The position numbers and the translations under genes were made by a program. 33,130 nucleotides of DNA. Origin: an uncultured Bacilli bacterium. GTDB lineage: Bacteria; Bacillota_I; Bacilli_A; RF39; UBA660. Location: contig CALVOP010000010.1 in assembly GCA_944350345.1 (NCBI GenBank), forward strand, positions 1 to 33,130, written 5' to 3'. The notes beneath the pieces were generated by a model. It searched no databases. It had not been told where the DNA came from and saw nothing but the letters and a program-made list of their open reading frames with translations. Within the stretch, counting starts at the first letter, position 1; each line of letters begins with the position of its first letter. Below, piece by piece: positions 7,049 to 16,239 of the stretch.

Positions 7049-8353
7049 TTATTCTTCTCCTTTATTCTTAAAATAAAGTTTTATTGGTGTACCCGTAAAA
7101 TCAATATTTGCACGTATTTTATTTTCCAAGTATCTTTCATAAGAAAAATGTATTAACCCTTTACTATTAACTTCAATATCAAACCTAGGTGGCTTTATTC
7201 CAGACTGATGTGTAAAATATATTTTAAGTTTTTTGCCCTTATAACTAGGAGGTGGAGTTTCAATAAAAGCATTAAGAACAATATCATTTATAACACTCGT
7301 TTTAACTTCTTTAATACTATTATTATAACTTTCCAACACTTTAGGCATCAAAGTGCTAAGCCTTTTCTTAGTAAGTGCGCTCAAAAAAACAATTTCTGCA
7401 TAAGGCATAAACTGAAAATTATTTCGTATATCATTTTTCCATTTATCATAATCATTTTCCACTTTATCCCATTTATTTACAACAATAACGATACCTTTCC
7501 CAGCGTCAATTGCATAACCAGCAATATGTTTATCATGTTCAACTATACCATCTTCTGCATTAATAACCAAAATACACACATCACTTCTATCAATAGCTTT
7601 CATACTTCTAAGTAAACTATATTTTTCAATGCTTTCATAAACTCTACCTTTTTTCCTAAGTCCAGCAGTATCTATCAAAATATATTCATTATTTTCATAT
7701 TTAAAAACAGTATCAACGCTATCTCTAGTAGTACCAGCGACATCACTTACTATAACCCTTTCCTCATTTAATAAAGCATTAACCAAACTACTTTTACCCA
7801 CGTTTGGCCTACCAATCAGACAAAACTTAGGCTTATCATCATCTACAACTTCTTCACGTATATCAAATCCTTCAAATACCTTATCAAACAAATCAGTTAT
7901 ACCAATATTATGTTCAGCACTTATAGTCACATAACTATCAAAACCCAATGAATAAAACTCATACATATTACTTTCTGCAAGTTTACTATCTATTTTATTA
8001 ATTGCCACGACCACTTTTTTACCACTTTTATGTAAAAGTTCAGTTATATATTCATCATTACTAGTCACACCTTCTTTTCCATCGACAACAAAAACAATCA
8101 CGTCACTTTCATCAATAGCCAGCATTACCTGATTAGTAATAACATTATTCCAATTATCATCTTTAATATCAATACCGCCCGTATCAATCAAATAAAAATT
8201 ATAATTATTATATAAAGCATTACCATAAATTCTATCACGAGTTACACCAGGCATATCATCAATAATTGAAACTTTTTTTCCAATAATTCTATTAAAAAGA
8301 GTACTTTTCCCAACATTTGGTCTACCCACTAAACACACTGTATACTTTTTCAT
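7049..8353 (-). CDS. der: Ribosome biogenesis GTPase Der (EngA)
   Basis: Double-GTPase protein needed for 50S subunit maturation. Two tandem G domains are visible: the first with VGRPNVGKSTLFN, DTGG and NKID; the second with IGRPNVGKSSLVN, DTAGLRKKG and NKWD. A C-terminal KH-like domain ends the protein (PPPSYKGKKLKIYF region). The 434-residue length is normal. I start at the ATG at 8353, which follows GGGAGAAG; the open frame reaches 13 codons further upstream but without a ribosome binding site. Confidence 0.97.
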   Translation of the reverse strand: MKKYTVCLVGRPNVGKSTLFNRIIGKKVSIIDDMPGVTRDRIYGNALYNNYNFYLIDTGGIDIKDDNWNNVITNQVMLAIDESDVIVFVVDGKEGVTSNDEYITELLHKSGKKVVVAINKIDSKLAESNMYEFYSLGFDSYVTISAEHNIGITDLFDKVFEGFDIREEVVDDDKPKFCLIGRPNVGKSSLVNALLNEERVIVSDVAGTTRDSVDTVFKYENNEYILIDTAGLRKKGRVYESIEKYSLLRSMKAIDRSDVCILVINAEDGIVEHDKHIAGYAIDAGKGIVIVVNKWDKVENDYDKWKNDIRNNFQFMPYAEIVFLSALTKKRLSTLMPKVLESYNNSIKEVKTSVINDIVLNAFIETPPPSYKGKKLKIYFTHQSGIKPPRFDIEVNSKGLIHFSYERYLENKIRANIDFTGTPIKLYFKNKGEE

Positions 8354-8392
8354 ATTTCTTCTCCCACCAAAATTATAGCAAAAATAAAGCAC

Positions 8393-8415
8393 AAAAAAAA
8401 GAGTTTAAAACTCTT
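8393..8415 (-). terminator. Terminator of the prepilin-like gene
   Basis: AAGAGTTT and AAACTCTT (8399-8406 and 8408-8415) form an eight-base stem followed on the minus strand by nine T. The stem overlaps the last bases of the stop codon. Confidence 0.8.
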
Positions 8416-9028
8416 AACTTGTAGTATTTTCAAAAGTTATATTTTCATCAGTAATCATCTTTACAACTAAAACACCATCTATCTTATAAACACCCATTAT
8501 ACGCCACATAACCCCGCTATACCAAAGATAATTATCTAGGTCACTTCCAACATACAAGCAAGGGTTACTTTCAGTAATATTTTCACAATGTAAGTCTTCA
8601 ATCACTTTATCAACAAGTTCACTACTACTTGAACTACCAAGTTCACCATCCCAAATAGCAATAACAGTGCTCATTTCCCTTTTAACAAGTATTTTCACAT
8701 CATTTAAACTTTCATTATCAACAGGATTTATAACACATCCATAACTATCAGTACAATTACTTCCATTACTTTCGGTATCGCTTTCAACATAATCGGCCTC
8801 AACTAATTCACCAACAGTGACTATAAACTCATTTGGATTAAACAACTGGGGATTATCTTGCCCATAAAGTTCAGCAGCAACCAAAATTGTATCCTTTTTA
8901 CTTTCAAGGAGACGCGCATTAATCCTATTTCTAATAGCAATCACGCTAGGAATAGCGATAGCAATCACAATGCTGATTAATACTATAACTACTATAATTT
9001 CAGTTAAAGTAAAACCCTTTTTGTTCAT
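8414..9028 (-). CDS. Type IV prepilin-like protein ending in a truncated variable-type domain
   Basis: A 204-residue protein with a class III prepilin leader, MNKKG/FTLTEIIVVIVLI, where a prepilin peptidase would cut before Phe, followed by a long hydrophobic helix (residues 6-32). A middle region contains cysteines (NCTDSYGCV, HCENITESNPC). Near the C-terminus YLWYSGVMWRIMGVYKIDGVLVVKMIT matches in layout the start of the domain in the surface protein at 5129-6676 (YVEFAGYYWRIVRINEDNSVRLIYA). It then stops at ENTTS, immediately against a terminator, so most of the domain, including any variable region, is missing. No other pilus genes are in the window. An AGGAAGG site precedes the ATG. Confidence 0.75.
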   Translation of the reverse strand: MNKKGFTLTEIIVVIVLISIVIAIAIPSVIAIRNRINARLLESKKDTILVAAELYGQDNPQLFNPNEFIVTVGELVEADYVESDTESNGSNCTDSYGCVINPVDNESLNDVKILVKREMSTVIAIWDGELGSSSSSELVDKVIEDLHCENITESNPCLYVGSDLDNYLWYSGVMWRIMGVYKIDGVLVVKMITDENITFENTTS

Positions 9029-9056
9029 ACTATAGTCACCTTCCTACGATACTTTA

Positions 9057-9085
9057 ATTATAATATAAAAATTCAAACTATTCAA
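9057..9085 (-). promoter_or_regulatory. Promoter of the prepilin-like gene
   Basis: TTGAAT (9080-9085), a 17-base spacer and TATAAT (9057-9062) on the minus strand, about 30 bases before the ATG. Confidence 0.7.
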
Positions 9086-9098
9086 CAAAAAAAGTATG

Positions 9099-9698
9099 TC
9101 AAATATTAACATAACTTTTAATAACATTTTGTATAACATCTTTACCAACTTTAGATACACTACTAAAATTAACAATTTCATCACCCAGTGCTATATCCAA
9201 AGTGTCATTTATAAGCTTATTTTGTTTCTCTTTAGCACTCTTTTTTACCTTATCATATTTTGTACAAACTACCGTAACAGGCAAATTATAATATTTTAAA
9301 AAATCATACATCATCAAATCGCTATCAGTTGGTTTATGTCTATAATCAATTAACAAAAACACATGTTTCAAATTAGGTCTATTTTTAACATACTCTTCAA
9401 CCATAAGCCCAAACTTTTCTTGTTTTTTATTACTTACTTTCGCATAACCATATCCAGGTACATCAACTAAATAACACATCTCATCAATTAAATAAAAATT
9501 TAAAGTCTGAGTTTTTCCTGGTTTACTACTAGTCCTAGCATAATTTTTTCTATTTACAAGAGTATTAATAAAACTACTCTTTCCCACATTACTTCTACCT
9601 AAAATCAAAAACTCAGGTTTATTATCTGTTGGATACTGACTTATTCTAATAGCTATCTGAGCCAAATCAATATCTTTAAAATCCATATTTTCACCCAC
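9099..9698 (-). CDS. engB: Ribosome biogenesis GTP-binding protein EngB (YsxC)
   Basis: A single-domain GTPase of 199 residues, normal for the EngB/YsxC family, which acts in assembly of the large ribosomal subunit. Motifs are GRSNVGKSSFINTLV (P-loop), KPGKTQTLNFYLI (switch I), DVPGYGYAKV (G3) and CTKYDK (G4). It is transcribed from its own promoter at 9710-9738 and translated from an ATG preceded by GGGTGAAAAT. It lies between a surface-protein gene and nrnA. Confidence 0.96.
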   Translation of the reverse strand: MGENMDFKDIDLAQIAIRISQYPTDNKPEFLILGRSNVGKSSFINTLVNRKNYARTSSKPGKTQTLNFYLIDEMCYLVDVPGYGYAKVSNKKQEKFGLMVEEYVKNRPNLKHVFLLIDYRHKPTDSDLMMYDFLKYYNLPVTVVCTKYDKVKKSAKEKQNKLINDTLDIALGDEIVNFSSVSKVGKDVIQNVIKSYVNI

Positions 9699-9709
9699 TC
9701 ACTTAATAA

Positions 9710-9738
9710 ATTATACTAAAAATATATAAAATTATCAA
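9710..9738 (-). promoter_or_regulatory. Promoter of engB
   Basis: TTGATA (9733-9738), a 17-base spacer and TATAAT (9710-9715) on the minus strand. Confidence 0.7.
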
Positions 9739-9756
9739 TTCAAATAAAAAAGACAA

Positions 9757-10722
9757 CTACTCATTATCTTTCTTATATTGCATACAAACTTCATCAAGTT
9801 CTTCTATCAAGTTATCAAGTAAAGCCCTGTTCTTTGATCTAACACCGCTTGCATACTTATGACCGCCCCCATTATATTTAGAAGCAATTTCATTAATAAC
9901 CGGTCCTCTACTTCTAATATTAACTTTATACAAATCCTTTTTCTCATCTTTCGTAATAAAAAGCCAAACCAAAATTTCATTTATATTATTCAAATCATTT
10001 ATCATATTAGATGCACTAGCAGCATCAGCATTAAAACTTTTTATAATATCATTTTCAAGTTCAATATAAGCAAAACCATTTTTAGTTACTTTTATATTAG
10101 ACTGAATATAACCTAGCAATCTAACCTCACTAATAGGTTTCATGTACATTTTCTTATAAAGTTCTTGAATATCAAGTTTATACTTTCTAATAATTAAGCT
10201 AACCAAATCAAAAGTAAACGGATTAGTATATTCAAACAAAAACCTATTGGAATCACTAACAATACCCATAAACAAATCTTCGGCAATAAACTTATTACAC
10301 CTAAGTTTAGTATTAAGAATCATTTCAAGAACAATTTGACACGTACTAGTATTTTTATCATCAATATATTCAAACTTTCCATATTTTTCTACAAAAGGAT
10401 GATGATCAATTTTAATTACATTTTTAAATTTTTTTACATCAAGTCCATCAACTCTAGCAGTATCAGGTACATCAAGAGTTATAACCAAATCATTATCAAA
10501 ATCAAAAGAGTTAGCCTTATCAAGTAAGCCCAAATACTTGAATCTAGCTGCATTTGTCCCTATTGCAAAAACGTTTTTACTAGGAAAAGTTAATTTAATA
10601 GACTCCCTTAATGCAATTTGACTTGCAACAGCATCTGGATCTGGACCAATATGTCTAACTAAATAAATTGTTTTACTCTTTTTAATTTCACCATATATTT
10701 TTTTAAATAACTCTTTTTTCAT
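9757..10722 (-). CDS. nrnA: DHH-family oligoribonuclease / pAp phosphatase, NrnA-like
   Basis: NrnA-type enzymes degrade very short RNAs and dephosphorylate 3'-phosphoadenosine 5'-phosphate. The 321-residue protein has DHH motifs HIGPDPDAVAS (I), TLDVPDTARVDG (II), KIDHHPF (III, the DHH) and GIVSDSNRF (IV). The C-terminal DHHA1 substrate-binding domain ends with GGGHKYASGVRSKN. It starts one base after the ackA stop with a good AAGGAG-type site inside the ackA end, so the two are probably co-translated. A c-di-AMP or pApA phosphodiesterase role is also possible for this family. Confidence 0.9.
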   Translation of the reverse strand: MKKELFKKIYGEIKKSKTIYLVRHIGPDPDAVASQIALRESIKLTFPSKNVFAIGTNAARFKYLGLLDKANSFDFDNDLVITLDVPDTARVDGLDVKKFKNVIKIDHHPFVEKYGKFEYIDDKNTSTCQIVLEMILNTKLRCNKFIAEDLFMGIVSDSNRFLFEYTNPFTFDLVSLIIRKYKLDIQELYKKMYMKPISEVRLLGYIQSNIKVTKNGFAYIELENDIIKSFNADAASASNMINDLNNINEILVWLFITKDEKKDLYKVNIRSRGPVINEIASKYNGGGHKYASGVRSKNRALLDNLIEELDEVCMQYKKDNE

Positions 10723-10723
10723 C

Positions 10724-11905
10724 TTACTCCTTGACTAAATCAAAAGTATCTCTTGCTATCATAACCTCTTCATCAGTTGGAACAACAAACACCTTTATCT
10801 TTGAATTACTTGTACTTATTTCTCCAAATTTTCCAAACATTTCTTCATTCAAATCTTTATCTATCTCTACACCAATAGCTTTTAATTTATCACAAACAAG
10901 GCCTCTTACAATTGGACTATTTTCACCTACACCAGCAGTAAATACTATATATTCTGCACCACCAAGTAAAGTGTTATACATAGAAATATAATTAACTATC
11001 TTTTTAGAATACATATCAAGGCCTAACACACATCTTTGATTTCCTTTTAAATATTCATCTTCAACATCGCGCAAATCACTACTAACACCAGTAATAGCAA
11101 GTAACCCACTTTCTTTATTAAATTTATTTACTAATTGTTCTGCACTAATATTTAACTTTTCACACAGATAAGGAACAACAGAAACATCAATATCACCACA
11201 TCTAGTTCCCATCATAAGCCCTGCTAAAGGAGTAAATCCCATAGAAGTATCCTTACATTTTCCATCTTCTATCGCACATATACTAGCACCATTCCCAATA
11301 TGACAACTAATAATTTTAGCATCCTTCTTTAAATAACCATTCATAAATTCACTAATAAATCTATGACTTGTTCCATGAAATCCATATTTTCTTACACCAT
11401 ATTTGTTAGCCCATTCCATAGGTAAAGGATACAAATACTCACTTTCTTTCATAGTTTGATGAAATGCAGTATCAAAAACAACAACTTGTTTAACATCGTT
11501 TAAAACCTCTTTAAAACTTTCTATACCAATAAGATGTGCCTTATTATGTAAAGGCGCAAGAGGAATAAGTTCTTCAATATCCTTACATACTTCATCAGTA
11601 ACAAGAACACTTTTGTCAAACCTATCAGCACCTTGTACAATTCTATGTCCTATACCTTCAATTTCATCATAACTCTTAATAATATTCATACTAATAAGTT
11701 CACTCATCAGAACATTTACTGCATCTTTATGAGTATTCAACACACATTCCTTTTTAATTTTTTCCCCATTATATTTAATAGTATAAATTGAACTTTCAAG
11801 CCCAATTTTTTCAAAAGTTCCACTTACAATAACTTTTTCATCTGGCATTTCAAACAAAGTAAACTTTAAAGATGAACTACCAGCATTAACGCTTAATATT
11901 TTCAT
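10724..11905 (-). CDS. ackA: Acetate kinase
   Basis: Interconverts acetyl phosphate and acetate with ADP/ATP, giving substrate-level ATP in fermentation. The 393-residue protein begins MKILSVNAGSSSLKFTLFE, contains YGFHGTSHRFIS, HIGNGASICAI, the DTSMGFTPLAGLMMGTRCGD signature and FTAGVGENSP, all standard for AckA. No phosphotransacetylase gene is adjacent. nrnA follows after one base. AAGGGAATG precedes the ATG. Confidence 0.98.
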   Translation of the reverse strand: MKILSVNAGSSSLKFTLFEMPDEKVIVSGTFEKIGLESSIYTIKYNGEKIKKECVLNTHKDAVNVLMSELISMNIIKSYDEIEGIGHRIVQGADRFDKSVLVTDEVCKDIEELIPLAPLHNKAHLIGIESFKEVLNDVKQVVVFDTAFHQTMKESEYLYPLPMEWANKYGVRKYGFHGTSHRFISEFMNGYLKKDAKIISCHIGNGASICAIEDGKCKDTSMGFTPLAGLMMGTRCGDIDVSVVPYLCEKLNISAEQLVNKFNKESGLLAITGVSSDLRDVEDEYLKGNQRCVLGLDMYSKKIVNYISMYNTLLGGAEYIVFTAGVGENSPIVRGLVCDKLKAIGVEIDKDLNEEMFGKFGEISTSNSKIKVFVVPTDEEVMIARDTFDLVKE

Positions 11906-12002
11906 GTAATCATTCCCTTCAAAATGAATTATAACAAAAAAAAAAACATAAGTAAATTAGTTATAGTCTAAGAAACAACACGTTTTACTATTATTTTTTT
12001 CA

Positions 12003-12053
12003 AAAGAAAAAGAGTAAATCACTCATATCTGTTAGTTTTAAAAAATTTACTCT
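12003..12053 (-). terminator. Terminator after thiI and its downstream small ORF
   Basis: On the minus strand AGAGTAAAT (12045-12053) pairs with ATTTACTCT (12011-12019) over a 25-base loop and is followed by TTTTCTTTT. The hairpin overlaps the 3' end of the small ORF at 12019-12126. Confidence 0.55.
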
Positions 12054-12126
12054 TTTCTTCCGAATCACTTTTTTGATCAGATAAATAACTTCTCACTTTA
12101 CTAAGTGTTGCATTATTTTTATTCAT
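12019..12126 (-). CDS. Small ORF downstream of thiI, 35 aa
   Basis: A short charged peptide starting MNKNNATLSKVRSY, without membrane segment or known motif. It starts 32 bases after thiI, with AGGTG six bases before the ATG, and ends inside a terminator stem, so it would be the last gene of the RNase J-nifS-thiI transcript. A good ribosome binding site is the only positive evidence; no homologue is recognised, and it could be a chance ORF in a 3' leader. Confidence 0.4.
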   Translation of the reverse strand: MNKNNATLSKVRSYLSDQKSDSEEKSKFFKTNRYE

Positions 12127-12158
12127 ATTAACACCTAGTAATATTCTATACAATTATT

Positions 12159-13334
12159 TTACAAATATTCATTACTTTCTTCTTTAGTTGGAATATCAAT
12201 AACCATAATATCATTTAAAGCATTTTCTAACAAACTAAAGTCAAATTTTTCTTCTTCAGAATATATTACATCAAATTTCGGATTAATTATAGGATGTTTA
12301 GGCACAAATACAGTACAACAATCTTCATAAGGCAAAATACTTATATCATATGAACCAATTTTTTTAGCAACATCAATTATCTCTAGTTTATCATAAGTTG
12401 CAAGTGGCCTAATAATAGGAAAATTTGTAACATCATTTACTGCTTTAATACTAGTTAAAGTTTGACTGGCAACTTGTCCAATGTTTTCACCATTAATTAT
12501 TGCGTTCGCACCAATATTTTTAGCTAACTTTTCAGCTATTCTATACATCATACGTCTCATAAACGTGATCAGATAATCACTTTTCATATTTTTATAAATA
12601 TATTCCTGTATTTTAGTAAAATTAACAACATAAATACGTCCAACATTACCATAATTACATAGAACATTTGCAAGAGCTATAACTTTATTTCTAGCTTCTA
12701 AGCTAGTATGTGGAATACTTTCAAAATAGATAAAATCCAAACTAACTCCCCTTTTAATAGACAAATAACCAGCGACGACACTATCAATTCCACCACTCAA
12801 CATAAGAAGTGCTTTTCCCATAGTTCCAACTGGATACCCGTTCATGCCTACATAGCTTTCATAATAAAGATAAATAGCTTCTCTTCTTATCTCAACATTC
12901 AATAAAACTTCAGGATTATGAACATCAACGGAAATATCATTTATATTTTTTAAAACATAAGCTCCTACAATCCTACTAACTTCATTACTTTTAATCTCAT
13001 AAGATTTATCACTTCTATTAGTTTCAACTTTAAATGTTTTAAAACTAGCATTCTTAAGAACATCAACAGCTGAAGTGCAAATACTATCAATACTACTATC
13101 ATTAATTTTATAAGCAACAACAATCTCATGAATACCAAAAACATTTTTTAATCTATCTAAAACCATATAAATATCATCAGTATGAATAAACATTCTATAA
13201 TAATCGTTTTCAATTTCATAATTTATCCCCACTAACTTGTTTTCAATCGATTTAACTAATAAATTAATAAAATAATTCCTATTATCTCCTTTAGTGGTAA
13301 GTTCTCCATACTTTATTAATAAAAGTTTTTCCAT
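12159..13334 (-). CDS. thiI: tRNA 4-thiouridine synthetase ThiI
   Basis: Adenylates uridine 8 of tRNA and transfers sulfur to make 4-thiouridine. The 391-residue protein has an N-terminal ferredoxin-like and THUMP region (to about residue 165), then the PP-loop ATPase with LLSGGIDSVVAGYL. It stops without a rhodanese domain, as in Bacillus ThiI, where a dedicated cysteine desulfurase delivers the sulfur. That desulfurase is the gene immediately upstream (9-base gap). A conserved cysteine pair (EDCCTVFVPKHP) is present late in the domain. Confidence 0.95.
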   Translation of the reverse strand: MEKLLLIKYGELTTKGDNRNYFINLLVKSIENKLVGINYEIENDYYRMFIHTDDIYMVLDRLKNVFGIHEIVVAYKINDSSIDSICTSAVDVLKNASFKTFKVETNRSDKSYEIKSNEVSRIVGAYVLKNINDISVDVHNPEVLLNVEIRREAIYLYYESYVGMNGYPVGTMGKALLMLSGGIDSVVAGYLSIKRGVSLDFIYFESIPHTSLEARNKVIALANVLCNYGNVGRIYVVNFTKIQEYIYKNMKSDYLITFMRRMMYRIAEKLAKNIGANAIINGENIGQVASQTLTSIKAVNDVTNFPIIRPLATYDKLEIIDVAKKIGSYDISILPYEDCCTVFVPKHPIINPKFDVIYSEEEKFDFSLLENALNDIMVIDIPTKEESNEYL

Positions 13335-13343
13335 AAAAACACC

Positions 13344-14468
13344 TTACTTTTTAAGCAAAAGTTCATCATAAACCTTATAAAAAATCCTAATAAACTCATT
13401 AATTTCTAGTTTAGTAGTAAAATGACTTAAACTAATTCTAATACTTGTAGTATTTATTTCTTTATCATCAGTAACAGCTTTTAACACAGTACTACTTCCC
13501 AAACTTGAGCAAGCACTATTAGTTGAAATATACACTTCATATTTTTCAAGAGCCCTAACAAAAGTTTCACTTCTAATACTTTTCAAACTTAAATTAACTA
13601 TATGTGGTACACATAAATTATTAGAATTAATATGAATTCTATCATCATTAAGCCCATTAATCAATAATTCATTTAGTTTAGCAACTTTTTTAATATTATT
13701 TTCCAAATTCTCATTTATAATTCTCATAGCTTTAGACGCACTCACAATTAATGGAAGTGCTGGTGTCCCACCCCTAAACTTTGCATTTTCAGTTAATCCC
13801 CAAATTAAAGGTTCTATTTCAATTTTTTTTGATTTATATAAAATACCAATACCCTTAGGTGCATATATTTTATGACCAGAAAAACTTGCGAGATCAACAT
13901 CATTCAAATTAATTTTAGTTTTTCCCAAAGCCTGAGTCATATCAGAATGAAAAATAACCTTATCATTTTTCTTATTAATAACCTGTCTAATTGTTTTTAA
14001 AGGAACTTTATAACCAACCTCACTATTAACAGCACAAATAGAAACCAAAATTGTATCATCCCTAACCAAAGATTCTAAATCTTTCAAATCAATCTGACCA
14101 TTAGGTAAGAGCTTAACATAGCTAACTTCAAAACCACACATTTCCAAATATTTTAACGCCTCTAAAACGCTTTTATGCTCAAGAGGACTACTTATAATAT
14201 GTTTGCCCCTTTTAGAATATTTAAAAGCAACACCTTTTAAAGCAGTACTATTACTTTCGCTGGCTCCACTAGTATATACAATTTCATTTGGTTCACAACC
14301 CAATATCTCACTAATCTGTCTAGTCGCCTTCAATAATAATTCCTTACTTCTAACACCCAAATTATGAATACTATTAGCATTCCCAATATAATCTTTAGTA
14401 ACGTGCACATAACTATCAAGAACTTCACTAATAACTGGCGTAGTAGCCGAATAATCTAAATAAATCAT
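13344..14468 (-). CDS. Cysteine desulfurase (NifS/IscS family), probable ThiI partner
   Basis: PLP enzyme that releases sulfur from cysteine as an enzyme-bound persulfide. The 374-residue protein shows YLDYSATTPV at the start, TSGASESNSTALKG, a PLP lysine in SGHKIYAPKGIG, and the persulfide cysteine loop STNSACSSLGSS. I use the ATG at 14468, two bases after the RNase J stop and just behind AGAGGTG; a GTG two codons upstream would overlap that site. Position directly before thiI matches the nifZ-thiI pairs of Bacilli and suggests a role in tRNA thiolation. Confidence 0.93.
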   Translation of the reverse strand: MIYLDYSATTPVISEVLDSYVHVTKDYIGNANSIHNLGVRSKELLLKATRQISEILGCEPNEIVYTSGASESNSTALKGVAFKYSKRGKHIISSPLEHKSVLEALKYLEMCGFEVSYVKLLPNGQIDLKDLESLVRDDTILVSICAVNSEVGYKVPLKTIRQVINKKNDKVIFHSDMTQALGKTKINLNDVDLASFSGHKIYAPKGIGILYKSKKIEIEPLIWGLTENAKFRGGTPALPLIVSASKAMRIINENLENNIKKVAKLNELLINGLNDDRIHINSNNLCVPHIVNLSLKSIRSETFVRALEKYEVYISTNSACSSLGSSTVLKAVTDDKEINTTSIRISLSHFTTKLEINEFIRIFYKVYDELLLKK

Positions 14469-14470
14469 TA

Positions 14471-16117
14471 TCACACCTCTTGAATAACTGTTAAAATAAC
14501 AGGTTTACTTTCAGTTTTTTTATAAAGCATAGCTCCGACATCTTCTCTTATATCATTTCTTATTTTAGTATAATCGGCGTACTTTTCATTAGTATTACTT
14601 TTAATTATCTCCTCACTTTTATTTTTAATTTCTGCTATTAAATCCATATTATCTTTAACATAAATAAAACCACGAGTAAGAACTTCAGGACCGACAAGAA
14701 TTTTCTTAGTTTTCTTATCCATAGTCGCACTTATAAGAACAACGCCATTATTTCCTAGCATTTCTCTATCTTTAAGAACCAACTCACCAACATCATTAAT
14801 ACTCTTACCATCAATTAGTATATCATTTACATCAATATGCTCAAAATCATCAACAAGATTTCCATCTATTAAATGAATAACGTCACCATTTTCCTTGAGC
14901 AAAATATTTTCTTTTTTCATACCGACATTAAAAGCCAAATTACCATTTTCAACCTGATAACGATATTCACCCTTAATAGGAATATAATATTTAGGATTAA
15001 AAAGTTTAATAATAAGCATAATGTCTTCACTTGACGCATGCAAACGAACACTATTTTCTCTAGGAACAGACTCTATATTTGCACCTATAATAGCTATATC
15101 ATTTTTAAGTTTAACTTCAGTAAGTTCATAGGCATCATAACTTGGTTCAGCAAAAACAACAGTATCAGTTTCCCTCAAAGTAACAAACTTATCATAACCA
15201 CTAACAATTCTATTAAGATTATAAAAAGGCATTTCTCTATCATTACTTACCAAAACTATAGAATCTTCATCTCTTAAATTAGTTAAGTCTCCTATCAAAT
15301 CAGGAGAAACTCTCAAATAACCTTCTTTAATTGCCATATTAATAATAAGTTGAAGTTTTTTCCCCATAATAACAACTTTACGTTTTTTACCCTTTAAAGC
15401 ATCAAAAATTTCTTCTATAGTATGTAAATGCAAACTCAAAAGAGAAAAAATAATTCTACCTTGATTTTTATCAATAACACTCCTAAAAAACTTATCAAGT
15501 TTATGTCTAGGACTAGTAAATCCTTTTTTCTCAGCAAATACACTTTCACACATAAGAGCTAAAACACCTTGTTTACCTATATAAGCAAGTTTACCTAAAT
15601 CCATATCATAGTGTCCACTCATAGTTGGGTCTATTACAAAATCCGCCATATAAATAATTGCCCCATCCTTAGTATTAATAGCATAGCCAACACTTTCAGG
15701 TGCCGAATGAGTTACACTAAAAGGAAACACGCTAAAACTACCAAAAGAAATTTTCTTATATGGTTTAATAACATTCAAATTTTTAATAGACACATTTTCT
15801 TCTTTACACTCTATATCAATAATCTTGCTTGTATAATTAGTAGCATAAACTTTAATATCTGGAATTGTCTTAATAAGTTCAGTCAAAGCCCCCATATTTT
15901 CATAATGAGCATGACTTATAAAAACCCCTACTATTTTTTCCTTATTTTGAACTAAATAAGTAAAATCAGGAATTATATAATCAACCCCATACATATTATC
16001 GCTTGCATATTTTATACCAACATCAAATATAAGAATATTACCATCAATATTGACAGTATAAATATTCTTGCCATTTTCGTTTAGTCCACCTAAACTCATC
16101 ATTTTTATATTACTCAT
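14471..16117 (-). CDS. RNase J-family protein with a degenerate metal-binding motif (J2-like)
   Basis: The 548-residue length and order (metallo-beta-lactamase, beta-CASP, C-terminal domain) match RNase J, the 5'-3' exonuclease and endonuclease of Firmicutes. The usual HxHxDH motif reads HAHYEN at residues 69-74: two histidines remain, but the Asp is Glu and the last His is Asn. The TGDFK motif reads MADFV, and the usual VHGE near the C-terminal side reads IKGE. The HAS motif (LHASSED) is kept. This points to low or absent catalysis, as in Bacillus RNase J2, which partners J1. Terminates in TGA, two bases before the desulfurase ATG. Confidence 0.85.
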   Translation of the reverse strand: MSNIKMMSLGGLNENGKNIYTVNIDGNILIFDVGIKYASDNMYGVDYIIPDFTYLVQNKEKIVGVFISHAHYENMGALTELIKTIPDIKVYATNYTSKIIDIECKEENVSIKNLNVIKPYKKISFGSFSVFPFSVTHSAPESVGYAINTKDGAIIYMADFVIDPTMSGHYDMDLGKLAYIGKQGVLALMCESVFAEKKGFTSPRHKLDKFFRSVIDKNQGRIIFSLLSLHLHTIEEIFDALKGKKRKVVIMGKKLQLIINMAIKEGYLRVSPDLIGDLTNLRDEDSIVLVSNDREMPFYNLNRIVSGYDKFVTLRETDTVVFAEPSYDAYELTEVKLKNDIAIIGANIESVPRENSVRLHASSEDIMLIIKLFNPKYYIPIKGEYRYQVENGNLAFNVGMKKENILLKENGDVIHLIDGNLVDDFEHIDVNDILIDGKSINDVGELVLKDREMLGNNGVVLISATMDKKTKKILVGPEVLTRGFIYVKDNMDLIAEIKNKSEEIIKSNTNEKYADYTKIRNDIREDVGAMLYKKTESKPVILTVIQEV

Positions 16118-16185
16118 AATTCATCTCCTTGAAAAGTTCACATGTTAGATAATTATAACATAAAATTAATAAAAAGGGAATAAAT

Positions 16186-16214
16186 TTGATTATACCGCTT
16201 AAATATGGTACACT
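16186..16214 (+). promoter_or_regulatory. Promoter of the kinase-like gene
   Basis: TTGATT (16186-16191), a 17-base spacer and TACACT (16209-16214), with an ACGGAG site further down before the ATG at 16240. Confidence 0.6.
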
Positions 16215-16239
16215 TTACACATAATTAACGGAGTTTGCT

